Positions 1-6,827 of a DNA stretch of 9,047 bases are shown here, piece after piece. The notes under the pieces were generated by a model that worked only from the letters and a program-made list of their open reading frames with translations, was not told where the DNA came from and made no database searches. The DNA is from Serpentinimonas sp. (lineage in GTDB: Bacteria > Pseudomonadota > Gammaproteobacteria > Burkholderiales > Burkholderiaceae_C), in assembly GCA_025458665.1 (NCBI GenBank), contig JALOSG010000105.1, forward strand, positions 1 to 9,047, written 5' to 3'. Positions within the stretch are counted from its first letter, which is position 1. Each line of letters opens with the position of its first letter. A program made the position numbers and the translations under genes.

Positions 1-858
1 GCCCAGGCGGGGAACACGCAACCCGTCATGAATTTCGTGGTCACTGGCGCCTGGAGCCAGAAGTCCCTGAAAGAAGCACAACGGTACGGCCAGGCCACGG
101 TGGCCGCCAGCTCGCAGGACAGCCAGTTCACCCACATTCCCGCACCCGGCAGCTGGCAGGTGGACCCGCAAGCGGCCTACCTGCACCTCTGCAGCAACGA
201 AACCATACACGGCGTGGAGTTCCACGAACTCCCCAACCTGCCGGCCCTGGGCTACGACGGCCCGCTGGTGGTGGATTTTTCATCGCATGTGCTGTCGCGC
301 TCTGTGGACTGGAGCCGCGTGGGACTGGCGTTTGGCGGGGCGCAGAAAAACATCGGTCCAGCCGGCCTCACGCTGGTGGTGGTGCGGGAAGATTTGCTGG
401 ACTGCGCCCTGCCCTGCTGCCCCAGCGCGTTCAGTTACCGCAGCGTGGCCGACAACGGCTCCATGTACAACACGCCACCTACCTACAGCATCTACATGGC
501 GGGGCTCACGTTCCAGTGGCTCAAGCAGCAGCGCGAGGGTAACGCTACCGGCGTGGCCGCCATGGAGCTGCGCAACCGCGCCAAGGCCGATTTGCTGTAC
601 GGCTTCATCGACCAGTCCGCGCTGTACGAGAACCGCGTGCACCCGGATTGCCGTTCCCGCATGAACGTACCGTTTCTGCTGCGCGACCCCAGCCGCAACG
701 ACGCATTCCTGGCCGGCGCCAAAGCGCGCGGCCTGCTGCAGTTGAAGGGCCACAAGTCGGTGGGCGGTATGCGCGCCAGCATTTACAACGCCATGCCTCT
801 GGCCGGCGTACAGGCGCTGGTGGACTACATGCGCGAATTTGAAAGAACCCAGGCCTGA
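1..858 (+). CDS. serC: Phosphoserine aminotransferase (5'-truncated by window edge)
   Basis: PLP enzyme of serine biosynthesis that transaminates 3-phosphohydroxypyruvate with glutamate to O-phosphoserine. In many proteobacteria it also acts on the 3-phosphohydroxythreonine precursor of vitamin B6. The frame is open from base 1, giving 285 visible codons. Compared with the roughly 360-residue family length, about 75-80 N-terminal residues lie outside the window, so the ATG at 28 is an internal Met. Visible family marks are GGAQKNIGPAGL with the Schiff-base lysine at codon 346-348, DNGSMYNTPPT in the active site, SRMNVPF, and the C-terminal GHKSVGGMRASIYNAMP with its phosphate-binding His/Arg. 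The gene ends in TGA one base before the pheA start, placing it at the head of the visible aromatic amino acid gene train. It appears intact apart from the edge. Confidence 0.97.
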   Translation, partial: AQAGNTQPVMNFVVTGAWSQKSLKEAQRYGQATVAASSQDSQFTHIPAPGSWQVDPQAAYLHLCSNETIHGVEFHELPNLPALGYDGPLVVDFSSHVLSRSVDWSRVGLAFGGAQKNIGPAGLTLVVVREDLLDCALPCCPSAFSYRSVADNGSMYNTPPTYSIYMAGLTFQWLKQQREGNATGVAAMELRNRAKADLLYGFIDQSALYENRVHPDCRSRMNVPFLLRDPSRNDAFLAGAKARGLLQLKGHKSVGGMRASIYNAMPLAGVQALVDYMREFERTQA

Positions 859-859
859 C

Positions 860-1966
860 ATGACCGAACCGAACCAGCCCGTGCAGAGCGAGGCCCTGGC
901 CGCACTCCGCGTGCAGATAGACCAGCTGGACAGCCAGCTGCTGACCCTGCTGAACCAGCGTGCCCGCGTGGCAGAAGAAGTGGGCGAGATCAAGAAGCGC
1001 GAAGGCTCGCCTTTCTTCCGCCCCGACCGCGTGGCCCAGGTCATCGAGAAGATCCAGAACGCCAACACCGGCCCGCTGCTCAACCAGCATGTGGCCTCCA
1101 TCTGGCGCGAGATCATGTCGGCCTGCCTGGCTCTGGAGGCACCGCAGCGTGTGGCGGTGCTGGGCCCGCAAGGCACGTTCTGCGAGCAGGCGGCCATCGA
1201 GTTTTTTGGTGGCGCTGCCAACCTGATCTACTGCGCCAACTTCGACGAGGTGTTCCACGCCACCGCGGCCGGGACTGCGCAGTTTGGCGTGGTGGGCATG
1301 GAGAACTCCACCGAAGGGGTGGTGGCCCGCACGCTCGATCTGTTCCTGCGCTCCCCCGTGCACCAGGTGGGCGAAGTGAGCCTGCTGGTGCGCCACAATT
1401 TGCTGCGCCAGGTGAACCACCTGGACGGCATTGAGGTGGTGATGGCGCACCCCCAGGCACTGGCCCAGTGCCAGGGCTGGTTGAGCCAGCATTTACCCCA
1501 CGCCGAAAGGCGTGCGGTGTCCAGCAACGCCGAAGGTGCGCGGCTGGCGGCCACCAACCCGGCGTGGGCAGGGCTGGCTAGCGAACGGGCCGCCGCGCAA
1601 TTCGGTCTGCACATCGTGGCCCACGCCATTCAGGACGAGGCCTACAACCGCACCCGCTTTGGCATCATCAGCCTGCCCCAGACCATGGCCATGCCGCCGG
1701 CTTCGGGCAAGGACTGCACCAGCCTGGTGGTCTCGGTGCCCAACCGGCCCGGCGCGGTGCACGACCTCCTGGTACCGCTGAAGAACCACGGCGTCTCCAT
1801 GACGCGCTTCGAGTCCCGGCCAGCCAAGTCCGGCCAGTGGGAGTACTACTTCTACATCGACATTGCCGGCCACCCGTCGCAGCCCCATGTGGCCGCCGCG
1901 CTGGAGGCGCTGAGCAGTCTGTGCGCCTACTACAAGGTGCTCGGCGCCTACCCGGTGTCGGACTGA
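860..1966 (+). CDS. pheA: P-protein: chorismate mutase / prephenate dehydratase with ACT domain
   Basis: Bifunctional cytoplasmic enzyme of phenylalanine synthesis, 368 residues: chorismate to prephenate, then to phenylpyruvate. An AroQ-type mutase domain spans about residues 10-93, with R17, R34, K45 and R57 matching E. coli R11, R28, K39 and R51. The dehydratase domain runs from about 97 (VAVLGPQGTF) through ENSTEGVV to the catalytic TRF motif at 265-267. A C-terminal ACT domain (about 285-368) carries PNRPGAV and ESRP (318-321), the phenylalanine-binding signature, so feedback inhibition by Phe is expected. I chose the ATG at 860, one base after the serC stop. A TTG at 839 would add seven residues but lies inside serC. 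Only a weak AGG (851-853) precedes the start, suggesting coupling to serC. Oddity: by hand alignment the residue equivalent to E. coli mutase Glu52 is Val58. Confidence 0.96.
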   Translation: MTEPNQPVQSEALAALRVQIDQLDSQLLTLLNQRARVAEEVGEIKKREGSPFFRPDRVAQVIEKIQNANTGPLLNQHVASIWREIMSACLALEAPQRVAVLGPQGTFCEQAAIEFFGGAANLIYCANFDEVFHATAAGTAQFGVVGMENSTEGVVARTLDLFLRSPVHQVGEVSLLVRHNLLRQVNHLDGIEVVMAHPQALAQCQGWLSQHLPHAERRAVSSNAEGARLAATNPAWAGLASERAAAQFGLHIVAHAIQDEAYNRTRFGIISLPQTMAMPPASGKDCTSLVVSVPNRPGAVHDLLVPLKNHGVSMTRFESRPAKSGQWEYYFYIDIAGHPSQPHVAAALEALSSLCAYYKVLGAYPVSD

Positions 1967-1971
1967 AACCT

Positions 1972-2859
1972 ATGTTCGAGCAACTCGGGCTCATCGGGTG
2001 CGGCCTCATGGGAGGCTCGTTCGCCCTGGCCCTGAAACAGGCCGGGCTGGTGCAGCGCGTGGTGGGCTACAGCAAATCGCCCTCCACCACCCAGCTGGCG
2101 CGTGAGTTGGGCGTGATCGATGTGGAGGCGCCGTCTGCGCTGCTGGCGGTTTCGGGCGCCGACATCGTGCTGCTGGCGGTGCCGGTGGCCGCCACCGAAG
2201 AGACCTTCAAGTCCATCCGGCATCTGCTCAGCCCGGACACACTGGTCATGGATGTGGGCTCTACCAAGAGTGACATTGTGGCCGCCGCCCGCACGGTGCT
2301 GCGCGAACAACTGCCCTGCTTTGTGCCGGCCCACCCCATAGCCGGGCGCGAGGTGGCCGGTGTGCGCCATGCCGATGCGCGCCTGTACCAGGACCGGCAG
2401 GTGATCCTGACGCCCCTGCCAGAAACGCGGCCCGACCACCTGGCCCGTGCCGAGCAGGTGTGGAAAGCGCTGGGCAGCCGTGTGCGCCACATGACCCCCG
2501 AAGCCCACGACACCGCCTACGCCGCGGTGAGCCACCTGCCCCATCTGGTGGCTTTTGCTGCCATGAACGCCATTGCGGCGCAGCCGCAGGCGCGCGAGTT
2601 TCTGTCTTTGGCTGGGCCAGGTTTCCGCGACTTCACACGCATAGCAGCCTCCGACCCATCCGTCTGGCGCGACATTCTGCTGGCCAACCGCGCGAATGTG
2701 CTGGCGCAATCGGCCCAGTTGCGCGCCGCGCTCGATGCGCTGGAAGCCTGCATGCAGACGCCAGATGGGCCCGCGCTGCAACAGCTCATTGAAAAAGCGA
2801 GCGATGCCCGCAGCGCGTGGACACTGCCCAGCGCCAGCGCCTCTGTGCCCGACAACTGA
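1972..2859 (+). CDS. tyrA: Prephenate (or arogenate) dehydrogenase
   Basis: NAD(P)-dependent oxidative decarboxylation of prephenate (or arogenate) in tyrosine synthesis; 295 residues, the usual size for a single-domain TyrA without mutase or ACT domain. The N-terminal Rossmann fold has GCGLMGG at 9-15, then DVGSTKS (94-100) and HPIAGRE (121-127) with the conserved His at 121. The helical C-terminal part has SHLPH (187-191) and FTRIAASDPSVWRD (221-234), containing the Arg (223) expected to contact substrate. The residues after strand 2 (GYSKS) lack a clear acidic NAD determinant, so cofactor choice and prephenate/arogenate preference cannot be read from sequence. The ATG at 1972 lies five bases after the pheA stop and just ahead of the Rossmann strand. 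The same frame extends upstream inside pheA to an ATG at 1837, but that extension does not look like this family. No strong ribosome binding site is visible. Confidence 0.95.
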   Translation: MFEQLGLIGCGLMGGSFALALKQAGLVQRVVGYSKSPSTTQLARELGVIDVEAPSALLAVSGADIVLLAVPVAATEETFKSIRHLLSPDTLVMDVGSTKSDIVAAARTVLREQLPCFVPAHPIAGREVAGVRHADARLYQDRQVILTPLPETRPDHLARAEQVWKALGSRVRHMTPEAHDTAYAAVSHLPHLVAFAAMNAIAAQPQAREFLSLAGPGFRDFTRIAASDPSVWRDILLANRANVLAQSAQLRAALDALEACMQTPDGPALQQLIEKASDARSAWTLPSASASVPDN

Positions 2860-2864
2860 CCCGC

Positions 2865-4916
2865 ATGTTCTCCATTCCCTACCTCGACCTGCCCCCGCTG
2901 CAGGCGGCCGCTGGCACTGTGGTGCTGCCCGGCTCCAAAAGCATTTCCAACCGCGTGCTGCTGCTGGCCGCGCTGAGTTCGGGCACCACGCACATTCATG
3001 ACTTGCTGGATTCGGACGATACCCGCGTCATGCTCGACGCCCTGAAGGCGCTGGGCTGCGAGGTGGTGCGGCAGCCAGAGGGTGGCAGCGTGTCGGTTTC
3101 AGGTCTGGGCGGCGCGCTGCCTGTGCGCCAAGCCAAGCTGTTCCTGGGGAACGCGGGCACCGCCATGCGCCCGCTGACCGCCGCACTGAGCTTGCTGGCC
3201 TCCGTGTGGGGTGGCGAATTCGAAGTGCGCGGCATAGCCCGCATGCACGAGCGCCCCATTGGTGACCTGGTGGATGCACTGCGCCAGATGGGCTGCCCCA
3301 TTGCCGACCTGGGCCAGCCCGGCTACCCGCCCCTGCGTCTGGGCAACGGACAACCCGCCGCACTGCTGTTGCACGAGCCCCTGCGCGTGCGTGGCGATGT
3401 GTCCAGCCAGTTCCTCACGGCGCTCCTGCTGGCACTGCCGCTGGTGGCGGAACAGGATATTCACATCGACGTGGTGGGGGAGCTGATTTCCAAGCCCTAC
3501 ATCGAAATCACGCTGCGCCTGCTGGCGCAGTTTGGCGTGCACATTCGGCGCGACGGCTGGAGCCGCTTCACTGTCCCCGCCGGTAGCCGTTACCAGTCGC
3601 CGGGCAGTATCCATGTAGAAGGCGATGCGTCATCGGCCAGCTACTTCATTGCGCTGGGTGCCATCGCTGCTGGCGGCGCAGAGGGCATCACGGTGCAGGG
3701 CGTGGGGCTGGACTCCATCCAGGGCGACATACGCTTTGTGGAGGCCGCGCGCGCCATGGGGGCGGACATTTCCGGCTCGGCCAATGCGTTGCACGTGCGC
3801 CGTGGCAGCTGGCCCTTGAAGGCCATAGACCTGGACTGCAACCACATTCCCGATGCGGCCATGACCCTGGCCGTGATGGCGCTGTACGCCAACGGCACCA
3901 CCACACTGCGCAACATTGCCAGTTGGCGTGTGAAGGAAACCGACCGCATTGCCGCCATGGTGGCCGAGTTGCAGAAGCTGGGCGCCACCGTGCAGTGGGG
4001 CGAAGATTTCCTGAGCGTGACGCCACCGGCTAACGTGGCGGACTGGCGGCCCGCGGCTTTACACACCTATGACGACCACCGCATTGCCATGTGCTTCTCC
4101 CTGGCGGCGTTCAACCCGGCAGGCATACCGGTGCGCATTCTGGACCCGCGCTGTGTGGGCAAGACCTTCCCCGATTATTTCGAGGCTTTGTTTGCACTCA
4201 CTGCCACGGCGAGCGCCTACATTCCGGTGCTGTGTGTGGACGGGCCGACCGCCTCGGGCAAAGGCACCTTGTCGGCGGCCCTGGCCGAGCGGCTGGGTTA
4301 CCACCTGCTGGATTCCGGCGCCTTGTACCGGTTGGTGGGGCTGGCGGCGGAGCGTGCGGGTGTGGATACCTCCGTGGAAGCGCTGTCCACGCCGGAAGGC
4401 GCCCAGCGGGTGAGCGCAATGGCGGCCGCCATGAACGTGACTTTCCTGCCCGGCCAGATTCTGCTGGAAGGCACCGATGTGACCGATGCCGTGCGCACCG
4501 AAAGCGCGGGCATGGCCGCTTCCCGCGTGTCGGCGGTACCCGGGGTGCGGCAGGCGCTGCTGGAGTTGCAGCACCGCAGCCGACGCCTGCCCGGCCTGGT
4601 GGCGGATGGGCGGGACATGGGTACGGTGATCTTTCCAGCAGCGACCCTCAAGGTGTTTTTGACGGCCAGCGCCGAAACCCGTGCCGAGCGGCGCTACAAG
4701 CAGTTGATTTCAAAGGGAAACCCTGCTAAACTCGAAAACCTTTTGCTGGACCTCAAGGCCCGCGATGAGCGCGATTCACAGCGCGCCCTGGCACCCCTGA
4801 AACCAGCCGAAGACGCTTTGCTGCTGGACAACTCCGCGCAGACCATCGAGGAATCGGTGGCGCAGGTGCTGGACTGGTGGGAAGCGAAACGCCCTTTTCA
4901 TGGCGTTGTTTCGTAG
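2865..4916 (+). CDS. aroA-cmk: Fused EPSP synthase / cytidylate kinase
   Basis: One 683-residue reading frame encodes two complete enzymes. Residues 1 to about 446 are EPSP synthase (shikimate 3-phosphate + PEP to EPSP), with LPGSKSISNR (21-30), LGNAGTAMRP (94-103), RMHERPIGDL (126-135), IPDAAMT (328-334), VKETDR (356-361), YDDHRIAM (402-409) and CVGKTFPDYF (430-439). G98, T99 and P103 match E. coli G96, T97 and P101, i.e. the class I, glyphosate-sensitive pattern. Residues from about 452 are cytidylate kinase (CMP/dCMP phosphorylation): P-loop DGPTASGKGT (459-468), LLDSGALYR (481-489), DGRDMGTVIFP (581-591) and RDERDSQRALAPL (633-645). The kinase begins almost at once after the AroA C-terminus, with hardly any linker. 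Start: the ATG at 2865, five bases after tyrA; an upstream in-frame GTG at 2817 lies within tyrA. Such fusions are an annotated family (PRK11860) in Comamonadaceae, so this is unlikely to be an assembly artefact. Confidence 0.95.
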   Translation: MFSIPYLDLPPLQAAAGTVVLPGSKSISNRVLLLAALSSGTTHIHDLLDSDDTRVMLDALKALGCEVVRQPEGGSVSVSGLGGALPVRQAKLFLGNAGTAMRPLTAALSLLASVWGGEFEVRGIARMHERPIGDLVDALRQMGCPIADLGQPGYPPLRLGNGQPAALLLHEPLRVRGDVSSQFLTALLLALPLVAEQDIHIDVVGELISKPYIEITLRLLAQFGVHIRRDGWSRFTVPAGSRYQSPGSIHVEGDASSASYFIALGAIAAGGAEGITVQGVGLDSIQGDIRFVEAARAMGADISGSANALHVRRGSWPLKAIDLDCNHIPDAAMTLAVMALYANGTTTLRNIASWRVKETDRIAAMVAELQKLGATVQWGEDFLSVTPPANVADWRPAALHTYDDHRIAMCFSLAAFNPAGIPVRILDPRCVGKTFPDYFEALFALTATASAYIPVLCVDGPTASGKGTLSAALAERLGYHLLDSGALYRLVGLAAERAGVDTSVEALSTPEGAQRVSAMAAAMNVTFLPGQILLEGTDVTDAVRTESAGMAASRVSAVPGVRQALLELQHRSRRLPGLVADGRDMGTVIFPAATLKVFLTASAETRAERRYKQLISKGNPAKLENLLLDLKARDERDSQRALAPLKPAEDALLLDNSAQTIEESVAQVLDWWEAKRPFHGVVS

Positions 4917-4930
4917 AGAGTGAGTGCGTA

Positions 4931-4976
4931 TTGGCCCCTGAAGCCCCGCCGGGAGTTCTGTCTCCCGCAGGCCCAA
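4931..4976 (+). other. Bulged RNA hairpin in the rpsA leader
   Basis: The inner stem CGGGAG (4950-4955) pairs perfectly with CTCCCG (4962-4967) around a six-base loop. TTGG, CC and TG on the left (4931-4936, 4939-4940) can pair with CA, GG and CCAA on the right (4968-4971, 4973-4976), with small bulges and an internal loop on the left side. No T-run follows, so it is not a standard terminator. It could be a leader structure or an RNA-processing or stability element. Confidence 0.4.
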
Positions 4977-5067
4977 GGGTTATCAACCTGCAACCCGTGT
5001 CGCCGCCAGGTGATGCGATTTTGTAACCGTCGCGGTCCTTCCATTCCAAACCCCGGGATCGCGATCT

Positions 5068-5072
5068 AGGAA
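5068..5072 (+). promoter_or_regulatory. Ribosome binding site of rpsA
   Basis: AGGAA lies five bases before the ATG at 5078. It is the clearest Shine-Dalgarno so far in the window, in contrast to the weakly preceded genes upstream, and fits independent, high-level initiation on rpsA. It is also the segment that could pair with 5034-5039. Confidence 0.75.
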
Positions 5073-5077
5073 CCTGA

Positions 5078-6760
5078 ATGTCTGAATCTTTTGCCGCCCT
5101 GTTTGAAGAGTCGTTGCAACGCGCTGAAATGCGCGCTGGCGAGGTCATCACCGCCGAAGTCGTGCGCATCGAGCACAACCACGTGGTGGTCAATGCCGGG
5201 CTGAAGTCCGAAGCCTACGTCCCCATCAACGAATTCAAGAACGACCAGGGCGAGCTCGAAGTGCAAGTGGGCGACTTCGTGTCGGTCGCTATCGACGCCG
5301 TGGAAAACGGCTACGGCGACACGCTGCTGAGCCGCGACAAGGCCAAGCGCCTGGCCTCCTGGATGTCCCTGGAAAAGGCCCTGGAGTCTGGCGACTTCGT
5401 GACCGGTACCACCGGCATCAAGGTCAAGGGCGGCCTGAAGGTCATGGTCAACGGCATCAGCGCCTTCCTGCCCGGTTCGCTGGTGGACAGCCGTCCCACC
5501 AAAGACCTCACTCCGTACGAAAACAAGACGATGGAGTTCAAGGTCATCAAGCTCGACCGCAAACGCAACAACGTGGTGCTGAGCCGCCGCGCTGTGGTGG
5601 AAGCCTCCATGGGCGAAGAGCGCGCCAAGCTGCTGGAGACCCTGAAAGAAGGCTCCATCGTGAATGGCGTGGTGAAGAACATCACCGAATACGGCGCCTT
5701 CGTGGACCTGGGTGGCATCGACGGCCTGCTGCACATCACCGACATGGCATGGCGCCGCGTGCGTCACCCGAGCGAGGTGGTGCAGGCTGGTCAGGAACTG
5801 ACCGCCAAAGTGCTGAAGTTCGACGCCGAGAAGCAGCGCGTTTCCCTGGGTCTGAAGCAGATGGGCGACGATCCCTGGATGGGCGTGGCACGCCGCTACC
5901 CCTCGGGCACCCGCATGTTCGGCAAGGTCACCAACATTGCCGACTACGGCGCGTTCGTGGAACTCGAGCCGGGCATCGAAGGCCTGGTGCACGTGTCCGA
6001 AATGGACTGGACCAACAAGAACGTGGCGCCTTCCAAGCTGGTGTCGCTGGGCGACGAAGTCGAAGTCATGGTCCTGGAGATCGACGAGGACAAGCGCCGC
6101 ATCTCCCTGGGCATGAAGCAGTGCAAGGCCAACCCGTGGCACGAGTTTGCCGAGCAGACCAAGCGCGGCGACAAGGTCAAGGGCCCCATCAAGTCCATCA
6201 CCGACTTCGGCGTGTTCGTGGGTCTGGCTGCCGGTATCGACGGCCTGGTGCACCTGTCCGATCTGTCCTGGAACGAGCCGGGCGAAGCCGCCGTGCGCAA
6301 CTACAAGAAGGGCCAGGAAGTGGAGGCCGTGGTGCTGGGCGTGGATGTGGAGCGTGAGCGCATCAGCCTGGGTATCAAGCAGCTCGATTCCGACCCGTTC
6401 ACCACCTTCGTGTCCATCAACGACAAGGGCGCTACCGTGACCGGCAAGGTCAAGACGGTGGACGCCAAGGGCGCCGAGATCGACCTGGGCGAAGACATTC
6501 TGGGCTACCTGCGCGCCAGCGAAATCTCCCGCGACCGCGTGGAAGATGCCCGCAACGTGCTCAAGGAAGGCGACGAAGTCACCGCCGTGGTGGTCAACGT
6601 GGACCGCAAGACGCGCAACATCCAGCTCTCCATCAAGGCCAAGGATGCCGCCGACCAGCAAGAAGCCATGGCCAGCCTGAGCCAGGGCAACAGCAACGCC
6701 GGCACCACCAGCCTGGGCGCCCTGCTGCGTGCCAAGCTGGACAACAACAGCGGCGAGTAA
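5078..6760 (+). CDS. rpsA: 30S ribosomal protein S1
   Basis: The mRNA-binding protein of the small ribosomal subunit, needed to start translation on most structured mRNAs. It has 560 residues, typical for a proteobacterial S1, and six S1 (OB-fold) domains at about 20-88, 105-171, 192-260, 277-347, 364-434 and 451-520. The central domains show the repeated pattern K-x-I-T-x-[YF]-G-[AV]-F-V followed by G-[IL]-[DE]-G-L-[VL]-H (NITEYGAFVDLGGIDGLLHI, NIADYGAFVELEPGIEGLVH, SITDFGVFVGLAAGIDGLVH). The first two domains, which bind the ribosome, are more divergent, as is usual. Codon use is strongly biased to GC-ending codons, fitting high expression. The ATG at 5078 is supported by AGGAA five bases upstream. 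A terminator follows the stop. Confidence 0.98.
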   Translation: MSESFAALFEESLQRAEMRAGEVITAEVVRIEHNHVVVNAGLKSEAYVPINEFKNDQGELEVQVGDFVSVAIDAVENGYGDTLLSRDKAKRLASWMSLEKALESGDFVTGTTGIKVKGGLKVMVNGISAFLPGSLVDSRPTKDLTPYENKTMEFKVIKLDRKRNNVVLSRRAVVEASMGEERAKLLETLKEGSIVNGVVKNITEYGAFVDLGGIDGLLHITDMAWRRVRHPSEVVQAGQELTAKVLKFDAEKQRVSLGLKQMGDDPWMGVARRYPSGTRMFGKVTNIADYGAFVELEPGIEGLVHVSEMDWTNKNVAPSKLVSLGDEVEVMVLEIDEDKRRISLGMKQCKANPWHEFAEQTKRGDKVKGPIKSITDFGVFVGLAAGIDGLVHLSDLSWNEPGEAAVRNYKKGQEVEAVVLGVDVERERISLGIKQLDSDPFTTFVSINDKGATVTGKVKTVDAKGAEIDLGEDILGYLRASEISRDRVEDARNVLKEGDEVTAVVVNVDRKTRNIQLSIKAKDAADQQEAMASLSQGNSNAGTTSLGALLRAKLDNNSGE

Positions 6761-6774
6761 TTCGCTCATACGGG

Positions 6775-6807
6775 GGGTCCGTTGACGTGGTCACCGGACC
6801 CTTTTTT
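6775..6807 (+). terminator. Intrinsic terminator after rpsA
   Basis: GGGTCCG (6775-6781) pairs with CGGACCC (6795-6801). After one mismatch (6782/6794) the stem continues as TGAC/GTCA (6783-6786, 6790-6793) around a three-base loop. Six T's follow at 6802-6807. This is a textbook rho-independent terminator starting 14 bases after the rpsA stop and ending 20 bases before the ihfB start. Confidence 0.9.
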
Positions 6808-6827
6808 GTCCCCGACGGAATCTGAAC

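Larger units (their letters stand above)
4917..5077 (+). promoter_or_regulatory. rpsA leader / spacer with potential hairpins
   Basis: This 161-base spacer between aroA-cmk and rpsA has no convincing open frame and no hairpin followed by a T-run, so read-through from the upstream genes is possible. It holds a bulged hairpin at 4931-4976, a small ACCG/CGGT hairpin at 5026-5036, and a perfect 10-base palindrome GATCGCGATC at 5057-5066 just before the Shine-Dalgarno. GGTCCT (5034-5039) can pair with AGG and ACC (5068-5070, 5072-5074) with one bulged A, which would cover the ribosome binding site. In E. coli, S1 represses its own mRNA through the leader. A comparable role here is inference. Any rpsA promoter should lie here or at the end of cmk, but I see no good -35/-10 pair. 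Confidence 0.4.

Noticed and set aside
1..27. serC as a truncated pseudogene or ATG 28 as its real start
   Set aside because: The frame is open to base 1 and the preceding codons continue the protein. The missing N-terminus is explained by the window edge.
839..859. TTG 839 as the pheA start
   Set aside because: It would overlap serC by 20 bases and add seven residues before the ATG at 860, which has ideal TGA-c-ATG spacing to the serC stop.
280..1492. Long minus-strand open frames (280-1221 and 605-1492) across serC and pheA
   Set aside because: They are shadows of high-GC genes, overlapping two clearly recognised proteins and each other, with His/Gln/Arg-rich translations and no recognisable domain.
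3147..3170. Natural glyphosate-resistant EPSP synthase
   Set aside because: The LGNAGTAMRP segment keeps the Gly, Thr and Pro of sensitive class I enzymes, with no class II signature.
4906..4934. Promoter TTGTTT - 17 bases - TATTGG at the cmk/rpsA junction
   Set aside because: The spacing is right, but each box matches only three of six consensus bases. In a GC-rich genome this is too weak to call without a mapped start site.
4950..4967. Hairpin as terminator of aroA-cmk
   Set aside because: The stem is good but GCAGGCCC, not a T-run, follows, so intrinsic termination is not supported.
5066..6769. A 567-codon open frame on the minus strand covering all of rpsA
   Set aside because: It is codon-aligned with rpsA. 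Minus-strand stops would need TTA, CTA or TCA codons in rpsA, which strongly GC-biased codon use avoids. The translation is low in family character (His/Val/Gly/Ala-rich), and S1 is unmistakable on the other strand.
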